From: Hibiscus mutabilis
Taxonomy: Eukaryota; Streptophyta; Magnoliopsida; Malvales; Malvaceae
Assembly (NCBI GenBank): GCA_019671005.1
Contig: CM033732.1
Span: 11,815,932 to 11,879,931, forward strand
Length of the DNA: 64,000 bases
Direction: 5' to 3'
Position 1 is the first letter of the stretch; each line of letters opens with the position of its first letter. A model generated the notes under the pieces. It had not been told where the DNA came from and did no database searches. It saw only the letters and a program-made list of their open reading frames with translations. The position numbers were made by a program, and so were the translations under genes. Shown piece by piece: positions 1 to 10,527 of the stretch.

Positions 1-40
1 GTCAGAGATGGAAGATTCTAAATAAAAGTGTACATCCTAC

Positions 41-1599
41 CCCCGGCACAGGCATCATGCAAAGGAACCGCCCCATCTTCATCCATGGCCTCCAAATTAG
101 CCCCCCTTTCCAAAAGTAGCTACAAAGGATCAAATCATCAATAATAAGGCTTTTGGTCTAGAAAAAAGCACATAAAAAATAGTAGTGAAAACAAAATTTG
201 ACAACTGACTTGAACACAAGGCAGATAACCATAAAGGCATGTAAGATGGAGAGCTGTATCACCATCTTCTACGGGTTCATCGATGCTGCCATTCATGTTG
301 TCTATATAATCAAGTGAACAATAAAACACATCATTAGGAGATATAGTAGACAAAGAAAACATTTAAATGTCATGTTACTCAGATTTGGGTGCGAGTGCTG
401 AACATGGGTATGTATCCAAGACATGTATGGTCAGATTCTTTTAAAATTGTTCATGTATTTAGAGGATCTATGGAGGTTATATCCACATATTCATGTATTA
501 GACACAAGTATTTGAACAAAAATGAAGTCAGAGCAAAATAGCTTTAATGTCCAAGTGAGTCCAACTAAAATGATGAAAGAAACAACGTATTCGGCGTTCC
601 ATTTTGAGAAAATATTCCATTAACAACCAAAGGGCATAAACTCTTGCATAGCATTGACATAAATAGAGGGAAACAAATCACAAGTCAAAAAACAATCTGT
701 CATACGAACTAGGAAGACACTTAAATAAGGCATTATTCAAGATCAGAAATTTTCTCAACTTCAGCTCCCCTCCACTTTTCAATTTTCATATATGGATTAC
801 AAGCTATCATTCATATATGAAAAGCTTTTCATTTTTTAAGTATTATGCAAAGCTCTCAATTCTAAGTCCCCAAGGATATATTAATTACCAACTTCCCTAT
901 AACATTTACAAACTTGAAAAATCAAAGATACTTCCATATATGCAAAGCTTTCATTTCTAAATCACTAAGGATATTAGGGGTGTTCATGGTTAACCATTGT
1001 AGTATTTTGGTTAAGCATTGAGAGATGAAATAATCATCTTTAGACATTATAATATCTAATTATACTAAGAACAAAACATATAGTAAGTTGGTTAACCATT
1101 GAACATCCCTAAAGGATATATCAATCACCAACTTCAATCTAACATTCACAAACTTGAATCAACATCACATATGCTTCTTTACTTCATCTATTTCCTTTAA
1201 AGACTCCCATCGTGTTCTTCAAATTTCTTGACAAAGATTGCCCAAAATTCCCTAATTTTATTCATGAGTAATAACTATTCTCACACCAGCATTGACCCAG
1301 AGACCACAGTCAGTAACAAAAATAAGAGAACTTCTTTTTATTTTTCAAAGAAAAACATGAAATTTCAACAGATGAAGGTTAAACGAACAGGAATAAAAGA
1401 GTAAAAATTGTCAAATGGGGAAAATGAAACCTAGGGCGAGACGAAGAGCGTTAAGGTCGCCGAGCTGGGCGGCTGCGGCAAGGTCGCGGAGGTGCGGAGG
1501 AGTATCGGCTTCAAGGTCCATCTCGAGACCGTTTTCTTCAAAAAGGGCGTTATCATCGTCTTCATCTTCTTCAAGCATGCGTCTTCCTGGAACCGCCAT
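41..1599 (-). CDS. Ankyrin-repeat protein, 5' part of gene (exons 1-3)
   Basis: Three exons are visible on the minus strand: exon 1 at 1599-1431 (ATG at 1599-1597), exon 2 at 301-210, exon 3 at 119-41. All introns have GT..AG ends, and the phases agree: exon 1 leaves one base, exon 2 restores phase 0, and exon 3 leaves one base for an exon outside the window. The product starts MAVPGRRMLEEDEDDDN, has an acidic stretch, then PPHLRDLAAAAQLGDLNALR, and reaches ankyrin consensus: GDTALHLTCLYGYLPCVQ, then LLLERGANLEAMDEDG and VPLHDACAG. Ankyrin repeats are 33-residue helix-turn-helix units for protein binding. The sequence resembles a small conserved plant ankyrin family (Arabidopsis AT3G09890-like, from memory). 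Partner and pathway cannot be inferred. An upstream in-frame ATG at 1656 exists, but the 1599 ATG has the better context (ATGGC). Intron 1 is 1,129 bp and intron 2 is 90 bp. Confidence 0.85.
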
Positions 1600-1696
1600 A
1601 GTTTTCTTCTCTTTCTTTCGCCTTCTCTGTTGTTCTTGGTTTGGACGGCGAATCAACTTAGGTCTACTCTTTTTTATTTTTATAATAGGTAAAAAA
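1600..1696 (-). promoter_or_regulatory. Short 5' flank/5' UTR of the ankyrin gene
   Basis: Only about 97 bases separate the start codon from the first inverted-repeat terminus of a transposable element (near 1697). No clear TATA box is visible in it on the minus strand. Any core promoter must lie here or within the transposon arm. Confidence 0.35.
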
Positions 1697-1940
1697 TGGA
1701 AAACTATACTGTGGTCACCTAATTATTATCCTTTTCCTGTTTTGGTTATCTAATTAATTTTTTCATCACAATCATTCCTCTCATTAGATATCTTTCATAT
1801 CTTGGTCACTTAATTAATTTTTTTCGTCGAAACCTAATGGATCGCTGACTTAACATTTTTTTTTATTTTTTATGTCATTATCTCTCTTCTGGTTAGTAGG
1901 TTGTATAGTATTTTTTATTCGACCAACTAAATGGTGATAT
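1697..1940. mobile_element. Left arm of foldback DNA transposon (Mutator-like)
   Basis: The segment starts GGAAAACTATACTGTGGTCACC. It is the imperfect reverse complement of the segment ending at 39439 (reverse complement GAGAAAACTACACGGTGGTC). Similarity continues for about 240 bp, up to TTTTTTATTCGACCAA before 1940. The Tat-like retrotransposon then interrupts the arm, and the arm resumes at 38040. No transposase is visible. A flanking duplication is not convincing because both flanks are poly-A rich. The long inverted repeats suggest a Mutator/foldback type. Confidence 0.6.
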
Positions 1941-4900
1941 TATAATCACTAATTTTGTTCGGGTTTTATTTTTTTAATTCTATCTTGAGCTCTTTCTCTA
2001 GTTATTTATTTTCCTATCAATACTAATATATATATATAAATCTTTTATTATTATATCATTACCCTTGTTAATTATTGTTAACGTTATTATTGTTTTATTT
2101 TATTATGGTTATATGTTATATATATATATAAAAATCAAAACAAAAATGTCATTATTAGTAGTGGTATTTATTATATTATTTATTATCGTTTTTTAGTTGT
2201 TACTATTATATTACTATTACCATTATTATTATTGCAATTACTATTATTATTATTATATTATTATTATTATAATAATATTTATTATTAAACAAAAATAGAA
2301 AAACAAAAAATTAGTTAAATAATATTAATTAGGGGTATTCAAAAATACCCGACTCGATTGACCCGACCCGACTACCTGATTACCCAAACATAAATAATCG
2401 GGTATTTACCGAAATTTTTTTATCCGGGTCCGGTACTCGGCCGCCATTTCCCGAGTCACAAAATTAAGAATTTTTGGGTATCCGGGTACCCCAGATATAT
2501 TTGAAATTAATATTTTTTATATTCAATATACATATTTTTATATTGAACTAGTAAAAAATCTTAAATTTTTTTTATATTTAATAAATACATATTTTTATAT
2601 TAAACTAATAAATACATATTTTTTTATATTTTTATATTAAACTAATAAAATATTTTTATTATTTAAAATATATATTTTTATATTCGGGTACCCAAATACC
2701 CGAATTTTTGGGTATCCGTAATTTTCGGGTACCCGACTAACGGGTACCCTCAAAACCCGGGTCGGGACACGGGCCGCATTTTGAACTACCCGAAGATCCG
2801 GGTACCTGGATTTGAACACCCCTAATGTCAGTTGCTAAATAAAATTCCAAGTTTATTTTTTTATGTAAAGTCCATTTACAACAAAAAATATAATACATAT
2901 TACACTAGGCCCGATAAGGCCCAAAAACAAACTAAACCCTAAGCCTAATTACAAAAAAAAAACTTAATTTGCTTGTGTTTTTATGCAGCCGCCCCATCAC
3001 AGCCGTCAGATCTAAATTAGATCTGACGGTCCAGATCGCAGCAAGGACGGTTGGCCACCTTCCCCCTACGCGATACGCGCTATGCAAGCTGGCTTATTCG
3101 AGTCCTCACGCGCGCGTGTACTGCACGCTCGACTCTTCACTGCCCGGCTCTCAAGATCTTATGCCTCTTGTGTCGTGACCACGCGCGACCCCTGACTCTC
3201 CAGTGGCCCTCCACGTTGATCTCAGTACGGCAGCCGCTTGAACCCTGCCAAGTCGGGTTCCCTCTTCCAGCAGGGTCGCGCATGCAAAAGGAAAAATAAA
3301 AAATTGTCAGCACAAAAATCAGAAAAAAAAACGAACAACTTTAGAGGCATGCAAAAGACAGAATGGCAGATACAAACAAGCCAGAAGTTTTATACATTTC
3401 AGAACCGACAACAACAGGAGTCACGCATGAATCCTACTAATTTCTCTTAGAGCAACAAGGATTTCGTTTTTATTTTTTCATGTAATATCATAAAAACAAA
3501 CCCAACACAACATGTAAACCATAGGGGATTATCCAGAGAAATACAAAAAACTAGTTTCAAGGTATTATCTTTTGGCGATTGCATGCATATTTTAAAAATA
3601 GAAAAATAGAGTTAGGGTTCGATTTTGGTTACCTTCGAACTTCGAAGTATGGCCGATGTCGCTTGCCCCTCTCCTTGCCTGATAAAAACCCCTGGCCTTC
3701 GTGCCGTCATGGTGAACCAAGGAAGGAAGAAGGTGGAGTCTAAGTTTTCGGATAAAAAAACAAAAGCCTTTACTTCGGGTTTTTAAAAAAAATGAGATTT
3801 TGGTTCGGCTTTAAGAAATCTAACCTTGGTTTTCGATTTTAAAACGTGAAAGGGGTTTGAAAAGAGATTTTTTTGAAGTTTTCGGCGTTGATATATAGCG
3901 GCCGATAGGGGTTGGTGCGGCGAAGCACCGCCAAATTCTGAAAACCACGGCAGTTTTTAGGTTTTTACTTGGTGTTTGTGATGAACACGATGAACACGAA
4001 GGGGTGTTCATCATTTTTTCGGTTGGGTTGAGAGTATTTTGAGAGTGATTTGAGAGCGTTTTGAAAGAAAGTGGAGAATTTGGGGGTGGGTTTCGAATGA
4101 AGAATGGCCAAAAGAGGCAACAAAGAGTCGAAAAGGTTTTTTTATAAGTTTTAAAATTTTAAATATGGGTTAATCCCACTTTTAACCCCTCCACACATCT
4201 TCTTTTACAATGGAAGGGTTTCCGCAATTAAAAATTACACCCCTGGTCCCCCAAAGTTTCAAAAAATCACACTTTCATCCCCTATTTTACATCGGATTTT
4301 GCTTTTTAAATGGTTTTATCGCTCCTAAATCCTTCCGTGTTTTTGATAACCTTTTCTAGTCCTTCTGCACTTCAAAATTCGGCCCATGGTGCCTGAAAGT
4401 TTTAAGTATTTTCAATCTGGTCCTTTTTTCATTTTAATATTTTTTTAACGGGTAAATATCATTTTAGTCCCTAAAACTTTCAATTTCTTTTTAATTTAAC
4501 CCTTCCCAGTGGTGTATTTTCCCTTTTTCCCTTCCTTAATTTATTTGACTTTCATTTTGGTCCTTTTTTAGTCTTTCAATTCGTTCCTCTTTTAGTGTTA
4601 AAATCCCCTTTTAGCCCCCTTTGGTTTTGTTTTGCTTAAATTTAATCATTTGCATTGCATATTTATTTTCATGCTTTAATTTAAGATTTTAATTTTAATC
4701 CCTTAATTATCAATATGCCTAATTATATTCGATACGTGTATATTTGTTTTCATCCTTTTTGTTTCGTGATTTTTAGTAGGCCTTTAGGGCTTTAAAATTC
4801 AATTTAATTAATTTAAATTATGTCCATGGCTTATTTGGGTGTAAGTTTAATTTAGGTTTAGATTAATTGAAACTTTTAGGCTTTTGGGTTCGAATTATTT

Positions 4901-6043
4901 TAATTAACTTAAATTTATCCTTGACTTATTGGGACGAATGTTAAATTAATTAAATTAATTGTGCCACCTCTTAATTATTTTAAGTTAAAATTTGCATTTG
5001 ACTTAGATGAAAACTCAATTAAAATCATGATTATTAATTTGATTAATTTTGAATAGTGTCATTGGATTAATGGGATGCTAGTTTAAAATTAATCAAATTA
5101 GTCATTTTGATTCAAGATAATTCATAAAATATTAGGTTTTCCTAGGTTTTAAGATTTAATCAATTTAGGGTTAATATTAGAATAACCTAGCTAATAATTA
5201 GATCATTAATTCAATTTCCATAATTTGGGCCTTTTTTAGGTTAGAGCTTCAGCAGACATAGGTTTTAGTTTAAGCTTTTCTTTGTCATGCATTATAATTG
5301 TCATTCATCTGACTTTAACACTTTAATTAAACATGTTACTAATTAATTCACTTAAATTCTAAAAATGAGGTATTTGTTAATTCTGATATTTGTGTCATAA
5401 CAGTCATGGCTCAATGGATGTTGACCAAATATTCGAATTATTCTCACCATTCGATGGTAAACTTTAATTTGAATTAAAAAATTGATAAGTCATAAAATCA
5501 TTTTTAAAATGCTTGCATCATGGATAAAGGTGATGTACTTGTTTCGAACCGTAAATTAACACGGGAGTCGGACTTATTCGATATCGATTTAATCTACAAT
5601 TTGATGTATAGTCACCCTAATTAATTAATTTAATTAATTCAGATCTACCAATTTGAAAAAAGCCCGTTTAATTAAAGCATGTATCCAATTAAGACCATTT
5701 AATTAAATTTAATTCGAATTTCAATGATTTTCATCAATTAAAAGCAACATATATTTTGGTACCGATTTCCGGGCATGATGGGGGTGCTAATCCTTCCCTA
5801 CACATAACCAACTCTCGAACCCATTTTCAAATGAATCTCTGGTTTTACGGTGTCTGGCCTACCTTAGTGGCCGGTGGTGACTCCAACCCTCATTTTATTT
5901 TCAAAATACCCCAACCCTTCATTTTCAAAACAAAAGCAAGTTTTTTAAAATAAAATCCCAAAAGTTCAATTCACCTTCAATCTTCAAATTTTTCAACAAA
6001 ATAGGTAAATATTCCTTTTTAGCGATTTGAATGGGTTGCTACA
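1941..6043 (+). repeat. 5' LTR of the Tat-like element
   Basis: About 4.1 kb. It starts TATAATCAC, where the 3' copy has TGTAATCAC, so the TG terminus has mutated. It ends TTGCTACA directly before a primer-binding-like site. It contains AT-rich microsatellite-like stretches (2000-2290), an inserted MITE, and a GC-richer part (2980-3300) with a perfect palindrome. Short open frames here are not genes. The same sequence occurs at 15079-17177 and 36505-38039. Confidence 0.75.
2328..2826. mobile_element. MITE-like insertion in the 5' LTR
   Basis: This 0.5-kb block is present in the 5' LTR and absent from the 3' LTR, where flanking sequence continues directly (near 15450). Both ends read ATTAGGGGTRTTCAAA when the right end is reverse complemented, giving a terminal inverted repeat of about 16 bp. 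Inside are many CGGGTACCCG-like blocks that can pair with each other. There is no coding capacity. The short inverted repeat would suit a hAT-type MITE, but no 8-bp duplication is visible, so the superfamily is open. Confidence 0.55.
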
Positions 6044-6045
6044 GC

Positions 6046-6064
6046 TGGCGACTCCGCTGGTGAC
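6046..6064 (+). other. Primer-binding site of the Tat-like element
   Basis: TGGCGACTCCGCTGGTGAC follows the 5' LTR end (CTACA) after two bases. This TGGCGACTC type of site is typical of Tat/Ogre elements, for which a tRNA-Arg primer is usually reported. I did not verify the tRNA. Confidence 0.65.
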
Positions 6065-6574
6065 CAATTTTATTTTACCAAAACAAAAAAAGAGTTAAGC
6101 TAAAAGAAAATATTTGTTGCTTTTAATGATGGAAAATTTGAAATTTGAGTTGACTTTAATTAATTTGGTCTTTCTTGAAGATATGACTCTAATTACACGG
6201 GCTTTGATAATTGGTGGTTTTGCATTAATTGTTCATTTAATTTTTAAGGAATCACCGACATGTGTTGCATCATACTCATCAAGCTCTATACCCGAGCTTT
6301 GTCCCTTAAGTGGGAGTGAAACACCACATACCACGTGAGCAGCCCTCCATGGGTCGATAATTCACTTTCAAAACCCACGCCTTTTGACACGTGAGTAGCC
6401 CTCCACGCCACTAGGTCGTGCTTTCCTTTGAACCGAATCCGATTGGCAAGCCTATCATGGGCCAGAATTGAGGTTCTTGTTATCTTAGTAGATAATGAGA
6501 TAGGTTCGAGTACCCATCTCTAGAACCAAACCATATGTGTGAGAATTTAGGAAGGCCTCCCCTTTAGAGCCATG
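6065..6574 (+). other. Untranslated leader of the Tat-like element, first part
   Basis: No convincing gene. The leader includes two similar stretches reading GTGAGCAGCCCTCCA and GTGAGTAGCCCTCCA (6337-6400). It breaks at 6574 with the insertion of the small gag-protease element and continues at 10039. Confidence 0.5.
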
Positions 6575-7176
6575 TGTCACGGCCCGCACATTTGGGTCCG
6601 AGACAGATGCGCAACCAACAACCCAAGAGGTTCTAGGCTTGCCGAAAAGACCACCTGACTTGGTCCGATCGTTGGAGACTGAAAGAAAGCCCAAATACAT
6701 TGAGCCTGACAAATTAATAGATGGCATCTTACCAGGAATATTCCAAGGGATAAGAATATCTCTCAATGTAAACACAAACTTAAGGAAAGAATTTCATAGT
6801 GATAGAGTTTCCTTAGTTAGTGTAGATTTGGTAGGTGGCTTTCGATCTGAGCCGTTAGTGTGATTCGATCTCGTCCGTTCATTGTATGGGGATTCAACTA
6901 TAAATAGAGGCCTCCCCACCTCAATTGTATTCATCCATCATTTGAGTAATACACTTGGCATTTACTCTAAAAACACTCTGTAGTGTTCTTCGCGTTCTTG
7001 CTTTTATTCTTGTTGCCTTTCTCTTTTGTTCGGTTCCTTTTGGAACGATCTTGTGTTTGTGTGTATTGGAAGTATTCGATCCTCTGGAGAAGGATTTCAG
7101 GCTTACTTAGTCGTTTGTCTAAGAACATCGACTAAGGCCGCACGTTGGGCTGGTTCAGAAGTCTAGCCCCGTGACA
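6575..7176 (+). repeat. 5' LTR of the gag-protease element
   Basis: Starts TGTCACGGCCCGC and ends CCCCGTGACA, with TG..CA ends and a short inverted repeat TGTCACGG / CCGTGACA. Nearly identical to 9426-10038. Confidence 0.85.
6898..6908 (+). promoter_or_regulatory. TATA box of the 5' LTR
   Basis: CTATAAATAGA, an excellent plant TATA box. The same motif is at 9750-9760 in the 3' LTR. Its orientation agrees with gag, and it lies about 310 bp before gag. Confidence 0.6.
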
Positions 7177-7178
7177 AT

Positions 7179-7190
7179 TGGTATCAGAGC
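7179..7190 (+). other. Primer-binding site, initiator tRNA-Met
   Basis: TGGTATCAGAGC is the exact complement of the initiator tRNA-Met 3' end. It begins two bases after the 5' LTR. Confidence 0.85.
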
Positions 7191-7219
7191 GAGTGTTCGA
7201 GCGCAAACATTGATTGGAG

Positions 7220-8199
7220 ATGGCAAAAAAAGGAGGGAATGTTGCAGCACAAAAGGGTGCAGAGACCCAGGCTGACGATGGAAAGCGAGACAGTTCGAGC
7301 AACACTGTGCCTACGCTGGAAGAAAGGGTGGAAAAGCTCAAAGGATCCATGAAGGATGCCCGAGAGGAGATTGACGTTGTGAGAGTACGTCTTGACGAGC
7401 TGGACTATTCGGGAGAGGAGCTCGAAAGTAGCGTGCAGGATCTAAAGAACAATGTGCAAGACCTTGACCAGTGTGCCGACACTGCAAACAGACGGAGTGA
7501 TGCACTCGAAGCCGAGCTAAAAGCTTTGAAGGCGGAGATGATAGAGGAAATTAAGGGGCTCAAGGGAGAACTTCAAGTTTACAATACTGCCGTGACTGGT
7601 ATGTTAAACACGGCAAGAATCAGACCAAAGTTAGGTGTGCCAAAGCTGAAGGAGTTTAGTGGAACTAGATCGGCCCAAGACGTGGAGAACTTTGTGTAGA
7701 GCATGGAACAATACTTTCGTGCTACAGGAATCAAGGATGATGCGGATAAGGTAAACATTGCTTCTGTTTACTTAACTGACGTTTCACTTTTATGGTGGCG
7801 ACGCAGATGCTCTGAGGAGAAGAGCAAGGATATTCCCAGCGGGACTTAGGAAGAGTTTCAGGCTGAGTTCAAAGAACAGTTCTACCCAAAGAACGCCCAA
7901 CAGGAGGCTCGGGAGAAGCTGTACGAACTCAAGCATGAAGGTTCCATCCTAGAGTATGTCAGACGGTTCACTGAACTCAAACTCTAAATCATGGACATCA
8001 CTGAAGCCGAAGGCCTCTTTATCTTCAAGAACGGGCTTAAGCGATGGGCCAAAATGGAGCTTAATAGGATGGGAGTCAAGGAACTCTCCAAGGCTATGGC
8101 CGCAGCTGAATCCATAGCTGAGTTCGAGATGGCGAAGTCCCTCAAGCCCCGAGGCAAGGCTATGGTGGGGGAGTCAAAGATGGGGAAGGTCTTGTGTGC
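7220..8199 (+). pseudogene. gag: gag of the small element, broken by stops
   Basis: ATG at 7220 (MAKKGGNVAAQKG). Residues about 35-125 are rich in E, K and L in heptads (LEERVEKLKGSMKDAREE, then ALEAELKALKAEM), a likely coiled coil for Gag assembly. The Gag core follows: LLWWRRRC, FKEQFYPKNAQ, and ILEYVRRFTELKL. The frame is cut by TAG at 7697, TAG at 7847 and TAA at 7985, and it shifts by one base near 8190, just before the zinc knuckle. The downstream frame holds the knuckle. The stop positions fall where related Gags usually have W or Q. Gag packages the RNA in a particle. Confidence 0.8.
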
Positions 8200-8905
8200 T
8201 GTATCTGCGGAGGGAAGCACATGATGAAGGATTGTCCCCAGAATGATCGTCTTAATACTGTAAAAGGCGATGAGTCTGAGGAGTCGAACGAAGAAGTGAC
8301 GAGACTTGGTGCGATTGCGAGTGTCAAAGCGATCAAGCCGAGGGTAGAGAAACAACTAAAGTGCAACCAATATAAGGGGCCACACAAGTTGCGAGCATGT
8401 CCACATCGAGTCAAGCCATCCAAGGGGGAGGACGAGCCCGAACAGAGCGAGGCTGCGAGACTTGGTTTGATGATACTGAGTTCTGCTAAGGTGAGAGTAC
8501 GCAAGCAGAAAGGGTTGATGTTTGTCGACATCAACATTGCGGGACAATCGATTAGTGCTCTAGTGGACACCGAAGCAATCGATCTATTCATGTCCAAGAA
8601 GGCTGCCGACAAACTTGGTCTTAGAGTTGTGGGTTCAACTGGAAAGATCAAGACTGTGAATGCTAAAGAAGTTCCAATTGTTGGAACGACATAGAAGGTG
8701 GAGCTGCAGATTGGTGAATGGAAGGGCAAGGAAGACATCAAGGTAATCAATTTAGATGACTTTGATTTTGTTTTGGGATTAAGCTTCCTTGACCGTATAG
8801 ATTCTCTTATCGTTCCTTGTGCTGACGTCGTCTGTGTTTTGGATCGCAAACAACGTTGCGTTGTGCCCACGTACCGAGACAAGGGTAAAGGAACCAAGAC
8901 ACTGA
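8194..8905 (+). pseudogene. Zinc knuckle and retropepsin-like protease, damaged active site
   Basis: In frame 1, a CX2CX3HX4C knuckle (C8197, C8206, H8218, C8233; CCICGGKHMMKDC) binds RNA in Gag. About 90 residues later comes an aspartic protease: INIAGQSISALVD, then TEAIDLFMSKKAADKLGL, and after the TAG at 8692 the flap and strand part (VINLDDFDFVLGLSFLDRI). Retropepsins need D-T/S-G, but here the triad reads D-T-E, so the catalytic glycine is lost and cleavage is unlikely. The LGL..L segment is the usual hydrophobic psi-loop. Two other stop or frame breaks surround it. Confidence 0.75.
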
Positions 8906-9519
8906 CTGCCATTCAGCTTGCCGAGGATGCTCCAAGCCAAGGAGACATCACTTTGGGGGCTACTACTGGAGGGACTACTTTAGTGGGGCAAGAGTTGCCC
9001 GAGTCAGTTAGCGACATGAGGCCCGTGGAAAAAACATCTTTGGGCAAGGTGGAAGAAGCATTGAACTTCAAGTGTGAAGAAGGGTCAATACGGGAAAAGT
9101 TGCCAATGGGCAACGAGGCATCAAACTTTACGAGGGAAGGGTTGATGCCGGTTAGAGTGAATGCCACGGAAGAGGTGCATCTCAAACTTCATCGAGATAT
9201 GCATAATGATGCGGAGCGAGGAAAAGTTATACGGCGGAAGGAACCAAGGCGAGCAGTCTGTATGGGAAGACAACCCAGTTCGAGTCGAGCACTCCTTATG
9301 GGGGAACATCATTGCCCGATTCTGAGTTGGGAGCAAGCCAAGGTACCATGGAAGATCCAAGATCAACCAAGCGAAGTCCTTTCTAAGACAGCGATGAGGG
9401 CATCGCCGAATTTGGTGGAGGAGAATATCACGGCCCGCACATTTGGGTCCGAGACAGATGCGCAACCAACAACCCAAGAGGTTCTAGGCTTGCCGAAAAG
9501 ACCACCTGACTTGGTCTGA
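8906..9519 (+). pseudogene. Tail ORF after the protease, running into the 3' LTR
   Basis: Continues the protease frame without a stop for about 200 codons and ends inside the 3' LTR (..GLPKRPPDLV). It is charged and low in complexity. Where related full elements would begin RT, no RT motif is seen. The product is unknown. It may be a linker whose downstream pol was lost. It crosses the purine tract and LTR boundary at 9425/9426. Confidence 0.4.
9413..9425 (+). other. Polypurine tract of the small element
   Basis: A purine run (GGTGGAGGAGAA, one T) lies directly before the 3' LTR start (TATCACGG, where the 5' copy has TGTCACGG). It would prime plus-strand DNA. Confidence 0.6.
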
Positions 9520-10038
9520 TCGTTGGAGACTAAAAGAAAGCCCAAATACATTGAGCCTGGTAAATTAATAGATGGCATCTTACCAGGGAATATTCCAAGG
9601 GATAAGAATATCTCTCAATGTAAACACAAACTTAAGGAAAGAATTTCATAGTGATAGAGTTTCCTTAGTTAGTGTAGATTTGGTAGGTGGCTTTCGATCT
9701 GAGCCGTTAGTGTGATTCGATCTCGTCCGTTCATTGTATGGGGATTCAACTATAAATAGAGGCATCCCCACCTCAATTGTATTCATCCATCATTTGAGTA
9801 ATACACTTGGCATTTACTCTAAAAACACTCTGTAGTGTTCTTCGCGTTCTTGAGCGTTCTTTCTTTTCTTCTTGTTGCCTTTCTCTTTTGTTCGGTTCCT
9901 CTTGGAACGATCTTGTGTTTGTGTGTATTGGAAGTATTCGATCTTCCGGAGAAGGATTTCAGGCTTACTTAGTCGTTTGTCTAAGAACATCGACTAAGGC
10001 CGCACGTTGGGCTGGTTCAGAAGTCTAGCCCCGTGACA
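9426..10038 (+). repeat. 3' LTR of the gag-protease element
   Basis: 613 bp, near-identical to 6575-7176. It differs by a few substitutions and a short extra stretch near 9852-9870. The first dinucleotide has changed from TG to TA. Confidence 0.85.
9750..9760 (+). promoter_or_regulatory. TATA box of the 3' LTR
   Basis: CTATAAATAGA, the counterpart of the 5' LTR box. It could drive read-through into the Tat leader. Confidence 0.5.
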
Positions 10039-10527
10039 CATGCGAACAACCATAGAAATCTAGAATTCATGTTGCTAGGTCATTTTGGTTTGTATTTATC
10101 CAATTCTTTTATTGATTTATTTATATGTCACTAATCTTTTTTCCTTGTTTTGTTTGATTATTTGTGTGCATGTTCATGGCATGTTCATTTGAAGTGTTGA
10201 TTCGATAACATTTCGAAATTGAAGGCTCTTATAATGGAATAAAGAGTCTCGAGGCCCGAGACCAATCAAGAAGTTGAACAAGGGCTAATCTAGATGAACA
10301 TTATATGGTAGTCATTTTTCTCATTGTAATAGGACTCGATATTCATTATGAGAAGTTGTTTAACGAGAATGTTCGTTGATCAACATTCTTTTGCATTCAT
10401 TTGTGCATTTTTAATTTTTTGCTTTCAATCATGTATTTTTGTTGATTCACATGCATTGCATTCATGCATAAGGAAGTCAAATTAATTGTGGAAAATATCG
10501 TGATAGCCAGTTTAAACCTCTAATATT
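10039..10527 (+). other. Untranslated leader of the Tat-like element, second part
   Basis: Resumes after the catg duplication. It is AT-rich with scattered stops in all frames. No gene is seen up to the gag remnant. Confidence 0.45.

Larger units (their letters stand above)
6575..10038 (+). mobile_element. Small gag-protease LTR element without RT or integrase (TR-GAG-like)
   Basis: A 3,464-bp element with LTRs at 6575-7176 and 9426-10038, an initiator-tRNA-Met primer site, gag, a retropepsin-like protease, a long tail ORF and a purine tract. It sits in the Tat leader: flanks read ..GCCATG before it and CATGCG after it, so a catg duplication of 4 bp is seen (a fifth base has probably changed). 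RT, RNase H and integrase are absent between the LTRs, and the 2,249-bp interior has no room for them. This matches the non-autonomous TR-GAG class described in plants. Confidence 0.8.

Noticed and set aside
1415..1753. 112-codon ORF over the ankyrin exon 1
   Set aside because: Antisense to exon 1 and its UTR. The spliced minus-strand exons with matching phases are the real gene.
2969..3299. Two overlapping ORFs in the Tat LTR (also 15584-16155)
   Set aside because: The two LTR copies give different frames and the peptides are not conserved, so they are chance frames in a GC-richer stretch.
8160..8912. 250-codon open frame on the minus strand
   Set aside because: It is antisense to the zinc knuckle and protease of the small element, whose motifs are clear on the plus strand. 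No similarity is seen in the reverse frame.
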